Source of the DNA: Cristatella mucedo
Taxonomy: Eukaryota; Bryozoa; Phylactolaemata; Cristatellidae
DNA: 64,000 nt
Direction: 5' to 3'
Assembly: GCA_009760855.2 (NCBI GenBank)
Contig: WPIO01000022.1
Location: forward strand, 4,412,501 to 4,476,500
Part shown: positions 34,259-42,270 of the stretch, in pieces
How the letters are laid out: each line of letters begins with the position of its first letter
How positions within the stretch are numbered: position 1 is the first letter of the stretch
Position numbers and translations under genes: made by a program
Notes under the pieces: model-generated
Databases searched by the model: none
What the model saw: the letters and a program-made list of their open reading frames with translations, nothing else
What the model was told of the DNA's origin: nothing

Positions 34259-35717
34259 CTCTATCACACACACTCGCACCCACACACCCACACACACTCT
34301 CTCTCGCTCTCGAATTAGTCTGTCACCCCTTAGGCATATCCCAGTGTTATAATTCCTATAGTGTTAGGTCCCTGCTTAGATTTTCATCGGCAGAGATGGG
34401 GCATGTTACTTGTATTCTACCATATTAAAAGTCAAATTTTCATCAAAAAATGCATGCTTATTAGTTGCAAGGCACTGATTAAATATTGCATCTGTGCTGC
34501 TTGGCTGCTATTTGGGCTCTTTGCATTTGTCGACCCTTCTCGTTGGATGCTTGTGTTCTGGCAGTTACGGAGCAGCAGTAGCATGGTACGACCGTAGGCA
34601 GGCAACCTAATGGTTGCCTAAAGTACTTTGTCGCTGGTCCGTCTCTCTGCTAAAATGACTCGTGCCAGGAAGAATCAAAACCAAAACAAGAGCCAGTAGC
34701 AAAAGAAGTTTAGCTTTTAACTAAGCAAGAAAAATGTCCGATTTCGGCTGGATATATTTTTGCTGTATATGTCTACGATTACGGAAAATAAAACTCCAGG
34801 ACGTTTGATGACGTATACAGCAAAATTTATCCAGCCGAAATCAGAAATTGTTCGTGATTGGTTTGCAAAAGCAGAGGTGAACTCGCATTTAAATTTCACC
34901 CCGATACATGAAGTATTAGCCGAGTTATGGAGTTTACAAGGCACCAACCAACCCTGAAAATGGAGCTGTATAAAATTCACAAGAATGCACCTCAACAAGC
35001 TTCAATCATGTATCTCGATCTACCAAGGTTCGACAAGTTCGTATACAAGTCGTATATGATGCAGAGATCGGTAATTTTTATTTCTAGATTTCTTGCTTTC
35101 GGTTTACATCCGGAATTTATGTGGGTTGCATAATCATTTTTCTTTTATGTGGAAGTCGTCAGAACTTCTGACACCAGTTCTAACATATTTGTCGTTGGAA
35201 AGGTACATTAAACACATATTCGATTGTCGGACAAATTTTATAAGTATTTTCTTGACATTCCCCGTTATGCAGATGTTCGCAAACAAGCGAGATCGTTACA
35301 AAATATTAGCAACAGCTGTGCAATGGAGGTTACCTAGCATTAGAAGGCGCGGTTTTTTAAACCAGCACGGCCACGTCTTAGATTTCTGCGTGTGATTTTT
35401 GCTGCACATGAAAACTATTTTGCGTTGCTTTGGTTAAATAAAAGGATGAAGCACTGCTTATGCATGGCCTTGGCTTTGAAATCTCTTTCACGAGTGCCTT
35501 TTACCATGTAAAGCCTTTATTGTTGATATATTCTTCTTGTAGAGAGCAAGTACCAGGATACGATGATATCCGAAGCTTTCCTATATTTTTTCTTTGAAAG
35601 CCTCGGCAGCTTGGATGACTACATCTTCGTCTCAGAGGATGGCAAGCGAGATTTTCAGGTGCTAAGCAATGTTTAATGCGGAAAAACTAACCAGATATTT
35701 ACTATTACTGCATGCCT

Positions 35718-35811
<94 letters not shown>

Positions 35812-38109
35812 AGCTGTAACATTTCAACATTTCCTCGCTGAGTTGTTACACGAGTACTTAGCTCTGCGGTCATATCTACTTTGCTTACCCGTTTAGCACC
35901 ATCATCCTTGTCACTGAACAGTTCTCTCAAAAGGCCTTAAATCAAGTGCTGCAGTATGAGTATAGAAAATTAAATGATTAGGCTGATACCGAAAGACTTA
36001 CCGCTAAAAACATGAACATGAGAAAACGAAGAGAAAGTGCATTAGATCGCAACCGTTATTGGCCGACACCATCACAGACTCATGAGTCTGTGAGGGGGTC
36101 AATGATGGGGGGGGGATGATGCATCGCAGAAATTTGTTCTGATGTCCAGCATCGTTATATCTTTGTTGCCTGCGATTCAGTAATGTTATGAAATTTATTT
36201 TCGTCGGTAACTGGAGGAAAGCTACACGGACTGAGTGTGTGTTACGCTGGAGATTTTTCTACAGCACACTCTAAACCGAAGCGGCTTTCGGTGTACATAG
36301 TAGTGTGAATGCTGGCTATATTCTGTGCAGCTGGTTCTATGGTAGCATTTTCCTGTCGGGGGGATTCTATTCTGCAGCAATACCCAAAGTCTTTCTTAGA
36401 TGTACCGCTTTAGCCCTTCTCCCCTCCCACTTAATCAAGCCATGACCGCCGAACTGTCAGTTTTATTGGAGACGGCGAAGTTTTCCCCCAATGCGGTTAC
36501 TTCGATACTGAGGCCTGAGTAAATATAATATAATTCATTTAAATGTAATTTATTTATATAGCGCCCCAAGAAAACTTAATCTCTATTCAGGCGCTTCACA
36601 TGTGCCTCGGGGCTCGAGCCCACGACCTCAGTCAGACCTTGGTCGGGGCGAGCACCTTAACCGCTAGACCAAACCAGCTCGGCGAGAGTAGCAACAATGT
36701 TTTCCACCAGAGTCTTGAGCTCGAAACCAAGCCAATCGAACGTGCAAACGGTTAGGTAGCTGCTAGCTGATATGGGGTCGTAGGATATTTTGGCTTGGAC
36801 GCATCGGCCAAATAAATATAAACCAATCTAGCGAGAGCAACTCAAAACGACGACCAGAGTCTTTGGACAAGTATTGTGCTTACGTTGCCTGCCACAGTGT
36901 GGCAGGGTCGCGTGCAGCAGCTGGAACCAGATGTGGTTGCAAGGTTCGGGGCCGAACCGGTTTGGGGCCAAAGCATGCTATCCGATAAATGCATGAGCAA
37001 TGGAACGACTTGCCTGAGCCTGCGAAAGCTCGTTTAAGCGGCTGCGCGTCTGCTCTTGCTCGGCGTCTGTCTATAGACTGGTCCACCGCGTTGGTATCAT
37101 TGTGGAGAACTAAGGATATGGCAGCATTTTAGTCTGATCGGTTAACTGAGCTTTGCTTATCGCTTTGCTGTGCCATGGAGCACTGACTTGATGGAAGATG
37201 GCTGCTTGCCTGCGTTGCAGAAAGACAAATTCGTCCGAGCCGCAGAGAACAGTGCCTCGGCCGACTTCGTCAAGTGGTTTAGCCAGACGCAGATGTTTGA
37301 CGCATACGTAGTGGAAAAGTGCGAGGGATACAGCAGCAGTAAGGCAGGTCGGTATATCGAGCTTTGCTTGTGCATTACTTTGCTGCTGCGGCTGCCTTTG
37401 CCCACAATGCCCTTGCTGCATGCTAACGCCTGTGGATGGCGGACAGATGCCTTGGTCGCTACGGAATAGCCGATATTCGGCCTTTAATTCGGTTTTCTAG
37501 TGGGTTTTTAGTGCTCAATGAATTTCTATAATTCAAGCGTGGCGTAGAACGTTAAATTTAAGATCACAAATCGAGATTCTTATAGGTGGTGGATTTATGG
37601 GCACGATTCCAAGGCTACCGTGAGAGCAACAGCAGAAAATTTTTTGGAGCCCTATATTTATTCGCGTTTTGTACCGTCGCGTTTGCAGCTTTGAACTTAC
37701 CTTTACTAATCTCACAGGAATATATTTTTTGCAGTGCGACAGGTGTAAGTGGTCGGAAAATGCATATTTTTGGCGTGATTGGGATCCCCTAGTATTCGAC
37801 TTCCACTGTCTTGATAGATACTGCAACTGTCTGTCAGGGCATTCACAATAGGTTGTAAGTTGAAAATGAACAAATGAAGTTACAGGGCATCTACCTGCAT
37901 TCCTCCTCCAGCAAATGAACGTAGTCGAGCACCTCAGCATAGTTGTCGCTTATGTGCCGAACGAGTGTAAAAATACCGTGCTGTTCATTGCAGGCGATTA
38001 CGAGGACCGCTTTATCAGCTGGCTGCACGATCCAGTGACCTCGAGCGAACGGACTCCGATAAAAGGACTATTTCGTAATTTATTTTTTAAAACCAAAGCA
38101 AAGAAGTAG
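14745..38109 (+). CDS. DENND2: DENND2-family DENN domain protein (14 coding exons)
   Basis: DENND2 proteins are guanine-nucleotide exchange factors; the human members are reported to act on Rab9 in endosome-to-Golgi traffic. I joined 14 exons: 14745-16619, 16933-17184, 19021-19185, 20351-20551, 22199-22278, 28410-28479, 29074-29163, 29342-29482, 30795-30964, 31344-31521, 31736-31853, 35543-35658, 37221-37347 and 37994-38109. All introns are GT-AG, and phases (0,0,0,0,2,0,0,0,2,0,1,0,1) agree. The 3699 nt give 1232 residues, against roughly 1000-1140 in human DENND2A/B. Residues 1-764 are low-complexity and Ala/Ser-rich, with PKPPRTFEHDIY near 406. The uDENN spans about 765-930, the cDENN about 965-1110 with LLYPFSWQHTLVPVLPPALV, and the dDENN about 1113-1225. 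The start is the first in-frame ATG after an upstream stop. The orthologue call is firm; the exact DENND2 paralogue and the Rab substrate are not. Confidence 0.92.
16933..17184 (+). CDS. DENND2: DENND2 exon 2
   Basis: Residues 626-709, phase 0 at both ends (gtgtgcag|GTT ... AAG|gttgga). Ser-rich, with the phosphosite-like stretch LTRSSSYGDLSTDASSSS. A GCA repeat at 17099-17125 codes a polyalanine run whose length may vary between alleles. Confidence 0.8.
17237..17410 (+). repeat. GA-rich microsatellite in DENND2 intron 2
   Basis: Compound GA/CAGA/TGGA array with a long pure GA core. It follows exon 2 by about 50 bases. Confidence 0.95.
18375..18553 (+). mobile_element. LINE-A tail fragments in DENND2 intron 2
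   Basis: An ATT/ATC repeat (18380-18420) is followed by a diverged LINE-A terminal module (CCAATGTAAAGTACC, GGTTCTCTGAGGGTGCTATA) ending in an ATT repeat at 18553. Confidence 0.55.
18798..18899 (+). repeat. 51-bp tandem duplication in DENND2 intron 2
   Basis: Two adjacent 51-nt units (18798-18848 and 18849-18899), starting CCGGCATTCT and ending GCTTCTAAAA, differ at a single base. They lie about 120 bases upstream of the exon 3 acceptor. Confidence 0.95.
19021..19185 (+). CDS. DENND2: DENND2 exon 3
   Basis: Residues 710-764, phase 0/0, acceptor ccttcgcag, donor TCG|gtgagc. It carries the basic/serine stretch GRRIRSSSIDEG and VLQRRLQHCSTVKERS, a linker just before the uDENN. Confidence 0.83.
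19790..19945 (+). mobile_element. Degenerate SINE2 in DENND2 intron 3
   Basis: Box-B-like TCGTTCGAGCCTTGTAGTGG, then GGCGATCCATTATCGCC, GTGGTGATAGCCC and GAGGCTGTTGAATCAGCTAA in the SINE2 order. Confidence 0.55.
20351..20551 (+). CDS. DENND2: DENND2 exon 4: start of uDENN
   Basis: Residues 765-831, phase 0/0. RQLFSYAVVVGLQWV is the uDENN opening strand (LFEYFLVV-type in relatives). The loop contains an in-frame 10-residue duplication (two DTDASK units; 20463-20482 repeated at 20493-20512). It ends YKFPAQ|gtaacc. Confidence 0.88.
21225..21365. mobile_element. Head-to-head tRNA-like SINE ends in DENND2 intron 4
   Basis: A minus-strand tRNA-like unit (box-B-like GGCTCGAACTAGCGACC) meets a + strand unit (GCGGCTAGGTGCTCACAC). 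The junction is a perfect 23-bp inverted repeat (21286-21308 and 21313-21335) with a 4-nt AGTA loop. Confidence 0.6.
22119..22152 (+). repeat. 15-bp perfect hairpin upstream of DENND2 exon 5
   Basis: The arms AAAAGCCGATGCCGA (22119-22133) and its reverse complement (22138-22152) flank an ATTA loop. The structure ends 46 bases before the exon 5 acceptor, in the branch-point region. Confidence 0.85.
22199..22278 (+). CDS. DENND2: DENND2 exon 5
   Basis: Residues 832-857 plus two bases of codon 858. Contains VPLFCFPDVDSW, matching the IPQFCFPDAKDW-type uDENN motif. Donor GT|gtgagt is phase 2 and joins exon 6 as Val. The segment just before FCFPD looks about ten residues shorter than in vertebrate relatives. 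Confidence 0.88.
23130..23605 (+). mobile_element. LINE-B 3' fragment in DENND2 intron 5
   Basis: Begins in the RT C-terminus (GLAPSFLAELLHQFQPVRAL-like coding), shares a TAA after RSCVDN with the 39.4-kb copy, and runs through the 3' UTR to GGAGTTACAGATGGAGATAC and TACAT repeats. Same orientation as the host gene. Confidence 0.8.
23995..24110 (-). mobile_element. Degenerate LINE-A tail in DENND2 intron 5
   Basis: AAT-rich start, then ATAGTACCATCAGAGTACTG, a worn form of the reverse LINE-A terminal module. Confidence 0.35.
24857..25349 (-). mobile_element. LINE-A 3' fragment in DENND2 intron 5
   Basis: The minus-strand insertion starts with an AAT repeat (24857-24884), then the terminal module and 3' UTR. 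It ends in 82 codons of RT C-terminus (25101-25349), including SFGDRAFSSYAP and TFKRNLKTYLFRTAFSGSL. This gives the intact end of the LINE-A ORF that is frameshifted in the 3.4-kb copy. Confidence 0.85.
25365..25490 (-). mobile_element. Diverged LINE-A tail in DENND2 intron 5
   Basis: AAT-rich end, then a GAGAACTAAATCTCTTTCTAG block and AGGAAGCATGCCAAATGGTT. Adjacent to the preceding copy and in the same orientation. Confidence 0.5.
26395..27150 (+). repeat. Dispersed hairpin-bearing repeat, copy 1 (DENND2 intron 5)
   Basis: Shares hundreds of bases of interrupted similarity with 34700-35390. Landmarks in common are an inverted repeat TTCTGATTTCGGTTGGG / CCCACCGAAATCAGAA (26469-26485, 26562-26577), a GCCGAGTTATG block and a CATACGATGCTGAGATCAGT block. 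A 149-codon frame inside it is not conserved in the second copy, so it is treated as non-coding. Confidence 0.6.
27318..27833 (-). mobile_element. C-rich inverted-end element, copy 1 (intron 5)
   Basis: Element 27326-27825 flanked by an 8-bp direct repeat ACATGCAG (27318-27325, 27826-27833). One end is C-rich with CATCCCCCCTGGGGTAGGAT-type motifs; the other has GGGGAAATGTCGGGGGAAAT motifs, so the ends are inverted. An AT array (27700-27720) and the block containing GCGTGAACTTCATTTGATTA match the reverse complement of copy 2 (49.9 kb). No ORF of note: non-autonomous. Confidence 0.65.
27413..27440 (+). repeat. Telomere-like TTTAGGG stretch
   Basis: About three to four TTTAGGG/TTTTAGGG units directly inside the C-rich end of the element at 27326-27825. 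Confidence 0.75.
28410..28479 (+). CDS. DENND2: DENND2 exon 6
   Basis: One base completing Val858, then residues 859-881. ETYSFVLTGSDGSRLYGYCK matches the SFVLTGEDGSRRFGYCRR-type uDENN core. Acceptor gttttag|T, donor ACG|gtatgc, phase 0 out. Confidence 0.92.
29074..29163 (+). CDS. DENND2: DENND2 exon 7
   Basis: Residues 882-911, phase 0/0. KPEVICITSPLSAATFFSK corresponds to the PEVYCIVS...LFSK segment of uDENN. Confidence 0.9.
29342..29482 (+). CDS. DENND2: DENND2 exon 8
   Basis: Residues 912-958, phase 0/0, SVCRSLQILDEFVHRR, ending PWPGGSISIRAM|gtagga. An in-frame alternative acceptor (cccacag, exon start 29324) would add six residues, RARYLQ; I prefer the shorter form because it aligns with fewer gaps. 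Confidence 0.87.
29686..30080 (+). repeat. Long CT-rich tract in DENND2 intron 8
   Basis: Nearly 400 bases of polypyrimidine, mainly CT with scattered G or A interruptions (CTCG, CTCA, CTTGG units). Long Ser/Leu frames across it are artefacts. Confidence 0.97.
30309..30335 (+). repeat. Short GA array in DENND2 intron 8
   Basis: About 13 GA units 230 bases downstream of the CT tract in the same intron; its RNA could pair with that tract. Confidence 0.95.
30795..30964 (+). CDS. DENND2: DENND2 exon 9: start of cDENN
   Basis: Residues 959-1014 plus two bases. FARPVDSRVED aligns with the CRPLDSRLEH motif and FAAILNERKVVLCAEK with FASLLLERRVIFVADK. Phase-2 donor CCCAG|gtagcg. Confidence 0.93.
31344..31521 (+). 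CDS. DENND2: DENND2 exon 10: cDENN core
   Basis: Completes Ser1015 (AG|C), then residues 1016-1074. Carries the DENN signature LLYPFSWQHTLVPVLPP and VDVVCSPTPFVVGV, nearly identical to vertebrate DENND2. Acceptor ggttgcag, donor GAG|gtgagc. Confidence 0.95.
31736..31853 (+). CDS. DENND2: DENND2 exon 11
   Basis: Residues 1075-1113 plus one base. VLVVNLDTQKVV then EHSILPKKLFKALQ match the VLVVDL...ILPRKLQ block closing the cDENN. Phase 1 donor CCG|gtgagc. Confidence 0.93.
32235..32553 (+). mobile_element. LINE-A 3' fragment in DENND2 intron 11
   Basis: Starts in the last RT codons (CTTGACCACATTTAAAAAGA), continues through the 3' UTR and ends in a near-consensus terminal module plus ATT repeat at 32553. 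Confidence 0.8.
32648..32815 (-). mobile_element. SINE1, minus copy in DENND2 intron 11
   Basis: Reverse copy: tail (GCCCTAAGAGAACTAAATCT), box-B-like GGGGCTCGGGTCCACGACC and A-box-like CACCTTAACCATTGGGCCAA. Confidence 0.72.
34020..34180 (+). mobile_element. Probable degenerate SINE2 in DENND2 intron 11
   Basis: Box-B-like CTTGGATTCGAGTTTTGTCG followed by GCTGTTGAATCAGC at the right spacing. The body between is poorly conserved. Confidence 0.35.
34189..34255 (+). repeat. CT microsatellite in DENND2 intron 11
   Basis: Almost pure CT array, followed by CA/CACT-rich sequence to about 34310. Confidence 0.95.
34700..35390 (+). repeat. Dispersed hairpin-bearing repeat, copy 2 (DENND2 intron 11)
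   Basis: Related to 26395-27150. Its hairpin arms are long (34737-34772 with 34807-34845): TCCGATTTCGGCTGGATA and the TTTTGCTGTATATGTC block face GACGTATACAGCAAAA and TTATCCAGCCGAAATC. The downstream blocks GCCGAGTTATGGAGTT and TATGATGCAGAGATCGGTAA also match copy 1. Confidence 0.62.
35543..35658 (+). CDS. DENND2: DENND2 exon 12: dDENN
   Basis: Completes Glu1114 (G|AG), then residues 1115-1152. MISEAFLYFFFESLGSLDDY corresponds to the VSEAFVRFFVEIVGHY motif. Acceptor cttgtag, donor CAG|gtgcta, phase 0 out. Confidence 0.92.
35717..35809 (+). repeat. GA microsatellite in DENND2 intron 12
   Basis: About 46 AG units 59 bases after exon 12; complementary in RNA to the CT array in intron 11. Confidence 0.97.
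36190..36335 (-). mobile_element. Decayed LINE-B 3' end in DENND2 intron 12
   Basis: Reverse-strand blocks TCGGTAACTGG, GTGTTACGCTGGAGATTTTT and AAGCGGCTTTCGGTGTACAT follow the LINE-B 3' end order with many changes. Confidence 0.5.
36522..36688 (-). mobile_element. SINE1, minus copy in DENND2 intron 12
   Basis: The cleanest SINE1 copy. AT-rich end, CGCCCCAAGAAAACTTAATC, CTATTCAGGCGCTTCACATG, box B (GGGGCTCGAGCCCACGACCT) and box A (CACCTTAACCGCTAGACCAA). Confidence 0.78.
37221..37347 (+). CDS. DENND2: DENND2 exon 13: dDENN
   Basis: Residues 1153-1194 plus one base. FVKWFSQTQMFDAYVVEK aligns with the FLEVFMETQMFRGFIQER helix. Donor GCAG|gtcggt is weaker than the others, phase 1. Confidence 0.9.
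37994..38109 (+). CDS. DENND2: DENND2 exon 14: C-terminus and stop
   Basis: Completes Gly1195 (G|GC), then residues 1196-1232 and TAG at 38107-38109. Basic tail GLFRNLFFKTKAKK resembles the FLKGLGNKMKFLHKK ending of vertebrate DENND2. Acceptor ttgcag. Confidence 0.88.
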
Positions 38110-39060
38110 CCTCTGGTTACCTCTAATAACAACTCTAACGCCATGTTTTGTTCGCTTGTTTTCTGTTTGGCAGCTGATATCTACTCGTCGCGATCGGCGA
38201 CTTTCTCAAAGTGAAATGCATGCTTCAATCATGTTTTTTTTATTTAAAAGTTGACTTTCACACCGGTTAGGCTTTTACCTTGCTGCGGTCTGGCAGTGCC
38301 TTGCTCCCCGTGCAGGTATATTGGCTCCTATAATACGTTTTTCAAATCTTCGTTGGCTGGTCTGTACACGTCGCGTTTGTGGTAATCAGCCCATTGAAGT
38401 GCAAAGTGCGATCACCAATTTTAGTAACCGAAATAATTATGTCAAGCTTTATGCCATTTTCATTGCCTTTTGGTTGGTCTTCGGGTTGAGATACTTGGCC
38501 ACTGTAGAATCAATAGTTAGAATTAAACGTTCTGAGCAAGTTACGAAATTCTCATGGAAACCTTTGAAGATGCCTAACTGTGAAATGTTTCTACTTTAAC
38601 GGTCCCTTCAAGCAATGTTTCTTTTCAAGGATGGATACATTTCGTGGATGCAGAGGTCGTATGGGAGATGTCGTCCGCTGAGTGACAGGTATTTTTTTCG
38701 ACGAATTTGACTCAAAAGAATGGCTTGAGTGGGTTGTTTCCACGGTGCACTGTAGATCCCCCTGACCGCTGCTACTTTACCTTTGAATTTCACAGTTTTA
38801 TCGGAGCGTTCCAAGCATCTAAAATTGGCGCGATTTATATTTTTAGACCTGGATGCTTCTCATTCTGAGTACGAAAAGCTTAGAAAATAGGATTTATTTT
38901 GTTCAGATGGGCCTCAATTCCTCATATCCAATGAAGACTTAGCTGGGTCTGTCACATTAGACCGAAAGAATGTGTTTTAGGTCTACAAGGCCAATCCAGT
39001 TAGTAGTTGGCTAGTAACAGTTTGAATGTGGTCGAGTGCTTTGTACTTGTGAGGCAAGCG
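38110..39060 (+). other. DENND2 3' flank / probable 3' UTR
   Basis: No coding sequence. No canonical AATAAA was noticed close to the stop; an ATTAAA variant lies at 38523-38528. The true transcript end cannot be set from sequence. Confidence 0.35.
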
Positions 39061-39432
39061 TCTGCATGTAATGTAATGTATCTCCGTCAGTAACTCCACA
39101 AAGTCATAAAGACCATGTGGGTGTTACGCAGGAGAGTTTTGTATAGCGCACTCACAGCCTAAGCGGCTTTCGGTACGCATTCGGTAGCCAACAGACTTCG
39201 TCTCACGCAACAAAAAGAAAGTGGGAAGCATAGCAGAGTCAGGAGAGCAGTTGAGGTAGTGAGTAGCATAGAAGTAGCAGTTCAGGACCGCTGAAAAAGA
39301 TGTGCCACAGTCGGCAGTTGGAGAGTAGATGTCGTTGTGTAAGAATTGTGGAAGCGAGTTCCACAGTCTAGGACCTGCAGAGCTAAAGCTTCTGTCGCCA
39401 ACTGTCTTTAAGCGGAGGAATGGGACAGCTAA

Positions 39433-41002
39433 TTAATTGTCCACACAGGACCTGAGGGCGCGAACAGGCTGAAACTGATGCGGCAGTTCAGCTAGGTATG
39501 AAGGAGCCAAGCCGTGGCGGGCCTTGTGGGTCAGCGTAAGAACTTTGCTCTGTATCCTTTGCTCAACCGGCAACCATTCTAGCTCTTTCAGCAAAGGAGA
39601 CACGTGCTCAAACCGCTGGGACTTGAAGACCAGCCTTGCAGCCATATTCAAAGTCCGCTGTAGTGGCATAATAGCTTTCTTTGGTAGCCCAGCCAAAAGG
39701 GAATTACAATAATCAAGCCGAAACAGAACTAAAGAGCTAGTTAAATTTTTTACAAGCCACTGTGGGAGACAGCTTCTAATCTTGGATAGGGATCGGATGT
39801 GATGGCTAGCTGTAGAGGCAGTCTTCTGAATGAAGCTTTTGAAATTGAGGCAGCTGTCGAACACGACACCTAGATTACGAGCACGTGGTGAAGGTCGCAC
39901 AATAGCATCACCTATTAGAACAGCAAAGCCTTTTAATCCAGCCACACGCTTAGGGTGTCCTATGAGAAGTAGTTCGGTTTTATCGTCATTTAATTTTAGG
40001 AAGTTTTCCGACATCCAGGATCGAATATCGGCAAGGCAAGCATTCAGTTTCTCAGTTGCTGCAGCAGATTCCGACGGTTTAAAAAACAAATACAACTGAG
40101 TATCGTCAGCATAGAAGTGATATCCTATTCCATGGGCCTTAATCACTTTTCCCAGAGGTTGCGTATAAATGGAGAACAGCAAGGGACCAAGTACAGACCC
40201 TTGAGGGACTCCACAGGTGACCCTTCTCATGTCTGAGACCTGACCCCCACACGACACGGATTGAACACGATCAGACAAGTATGATTTAAACCACGCCAGT
40301 GCTTCATCTGCCAGACCGATCGTTGTTCTCAATCGTTCAAGCAGAACTTCGTGATCAATGGTGTCGAAGGCAGCAGACAGATCTAGCAGAGCTAGGGCAG
40401 TGACATTCCCGTCGTCGTTGCCACGTAGAATGTCACTGTTAACACGGAGGAGAGCAGTTTCAGTAGAGTGCTGCCTCTTGAACCCTGACTGAAAAGTTTC
40501 TGACATTCCATTATTTTCAATATGTTCAACTAGCTGCTTAGCAACAATTTTTTCAAGAATCTTTTATAAGAACGGAAGAAGGGAAACTGGACGATAGTTT
40601 GCTAGGACATCTGTGTCTAATCCAGGCTTTTTAAGAATAGGTCTAACGATTGCCGATTTGAAGGACTTGGGGACGACCCCTTTTCCCAAAGAAGCATAAC
40701 AAATCTTGGTTATGGCAGGGCTAAGTTGGTCAGCCAGTGAAGACCACAGAGATGAAGGTATAGGGTCTTCAGGAGACGAGCTCTTTTTGCTAGACCTTAT
40801 TAAGGCAGCCACATCACAGGCAGAAACATCGGAGAATCTTTTAAGAAAGGTCACAGGTTGAGGAACGGCAATTGCTTTGGTCGGAGGGGGCTTAATGGAG
40901 GCACGAATGTGCACAATTTTTTCAGTAAAGAAGGCTGAAAACTTTTCGGCTGAGCCCTTAATATCTGGGGAGTCAGACCTGGCAGCATTGGCCATTAAAT
41001 GG
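39433..41002 (-). pseudogene. LINE-B connector and reverse transcriptase
   Basis: Connector: EKFSAFFTEKIVHIRASI and NYRPVSLLPFL. A TAA at 40564-40566 interrupts PFL*KILEKIVAKQLVEHI, and the frame continues unchanged. RT motif A is LLDLSAAFDTIDHEVLLERL, motif B CGVPQGSVLGPLLF, motif C FYADDTQLYLFF (catalytic Asp codons at 40102-40107). Then LKLNDDKTELLLIG and LDYCNSLLAGLPKKAI. The frame ends RALRSCVDN at 39433; in the 50.9-kb copy the same frame continues about 100 residues further. Confidence 0.87.
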
Positions 41003-41045
41003 TTTACTGTCTTATAAATCTGTTTAGTGTCCGACTGGCAGGAAT

Positions 41046-42270
41046 TCAGTTTTCTAATGAAAAAAGAAGCCCTGGCTTTTTTAAGCTTTCGGGTGTAAAC
41101 TCGAAGGAGCCTTTAAAATTGACTAGGTCTGCCTCAGACCCCGATTTCTTGAAACGACTTTCCAGCCTGCGCTTAACACGGCGCATCTTAAGGAGTTTTT
41201 TTGTAAATTGAAAGCAATCTCGACGACTTTGAACACGGATAGAGCGAACGGGAGCATGCTTGTCAAGAGCACTCCTGAGTGTCATGTTCATCGCATCAGT
41301 GAGGGTATCGAGGCTGCCGGTCGAGTCTGAATGCAGATCAAGAAGGCCTGCATCACAAACAGATTTCAAAAACTTGTCCAAGTCAATGCTTTGTAAGTTA
41401 CGTCGTTTGGCAGATTCGACATTACCCTGCTCGTACGAGGGAGCAGGAACAGTAAATGAGACCGAACAATGATCTGAGAGGGTCAGTGGGCACACCACAA
41501 AGTCAGTGGGGAGGACATCCTTAGTGATCACGAGATCTAGAATTTGGCCACCGACGTGGGTGCTATGATTAACGTGTTGGGCCAAACCAAGATTCTCCAG
41601 ACAGTCAAGAAATGAGCGGACCTGGCTGTTGCTAGGGTTGTCAACATGAATATTGAAGTCTCCTACAATCAGTAGCGGCCTGTCACACAAATATTTTAGC
41701 GAGGAACTCTGAAAACTCCTCTATAAACAAGTTTAGACAGCCAGAAGGAGGCCGGTATATCACAACGGTGAGAGGCATTGTCTTTGAAGAAGACCTGATA
41801 GCAACCGATTCAAACGATGACCCATGCGAGAAACTGCACATTGTATAGCCAAATGATTCGCGAACAACAATTACAACCCCGCGACCAACCTTGTCAGAGC
41901 GCATGGACTGATAGAATGAGAACCCGGGTGGGGTGGTCTCGGAAATACAGCTACTGGAACAAGGCGTCATCCAGGTTTCGGTAAGCAGAAATGCATCTAG
42001 CTTCTCCTGGACCACCTGATCGCGGATAAGTAACCCCTTGGTTTTTAGCGAGCGGACATTTAGTAGGCGGAATTTAAGAGGCTGTCCAACAACTGGGCGG
42101 CGGCGATGAAGTGGCTCGTATTGGATGTAGGCATCATCCTTAGTCAGGCCAGCAGCATTGTAGGCTTTAGGCAGTTCCATGCACCGTAGCTGCAGGCTTT
42201 CCAGCCAGCTACCAGCGTTCTTGATGCCAATATCGTTCGCATTCTTCGTCACACGTGCGAAAGGTTGCAC
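41046..42270 (-). pseudogene. LINE-B APE-type endonuclease domain (frameshifted)
   Basis: Frame 1 (42270-41683) carries RLLNVRSLKTK, the LTETWM catalytic-loop motif, GRGVVIVV and VVIYRPPSG. After a frameshift within about 41690-41700, frame 2 (41690-41046) carries LLIVGDFNIHVDN, QILDLVITKD and LSDHCSVSF, the usual order of exonuclease-endonuclease-phosphatase motifs. A second frameshift near 41075 separates it from the connector (expected ASFFIRKLN). Confidence 0.87.

Noticed and set aside
34737-34845. microRNA precursor
   Set aside because: The stem is of suitable length, but it belongs to a dispersed repeat, the loop is long and the arms differ between copies. Small-RNA data would be needed.
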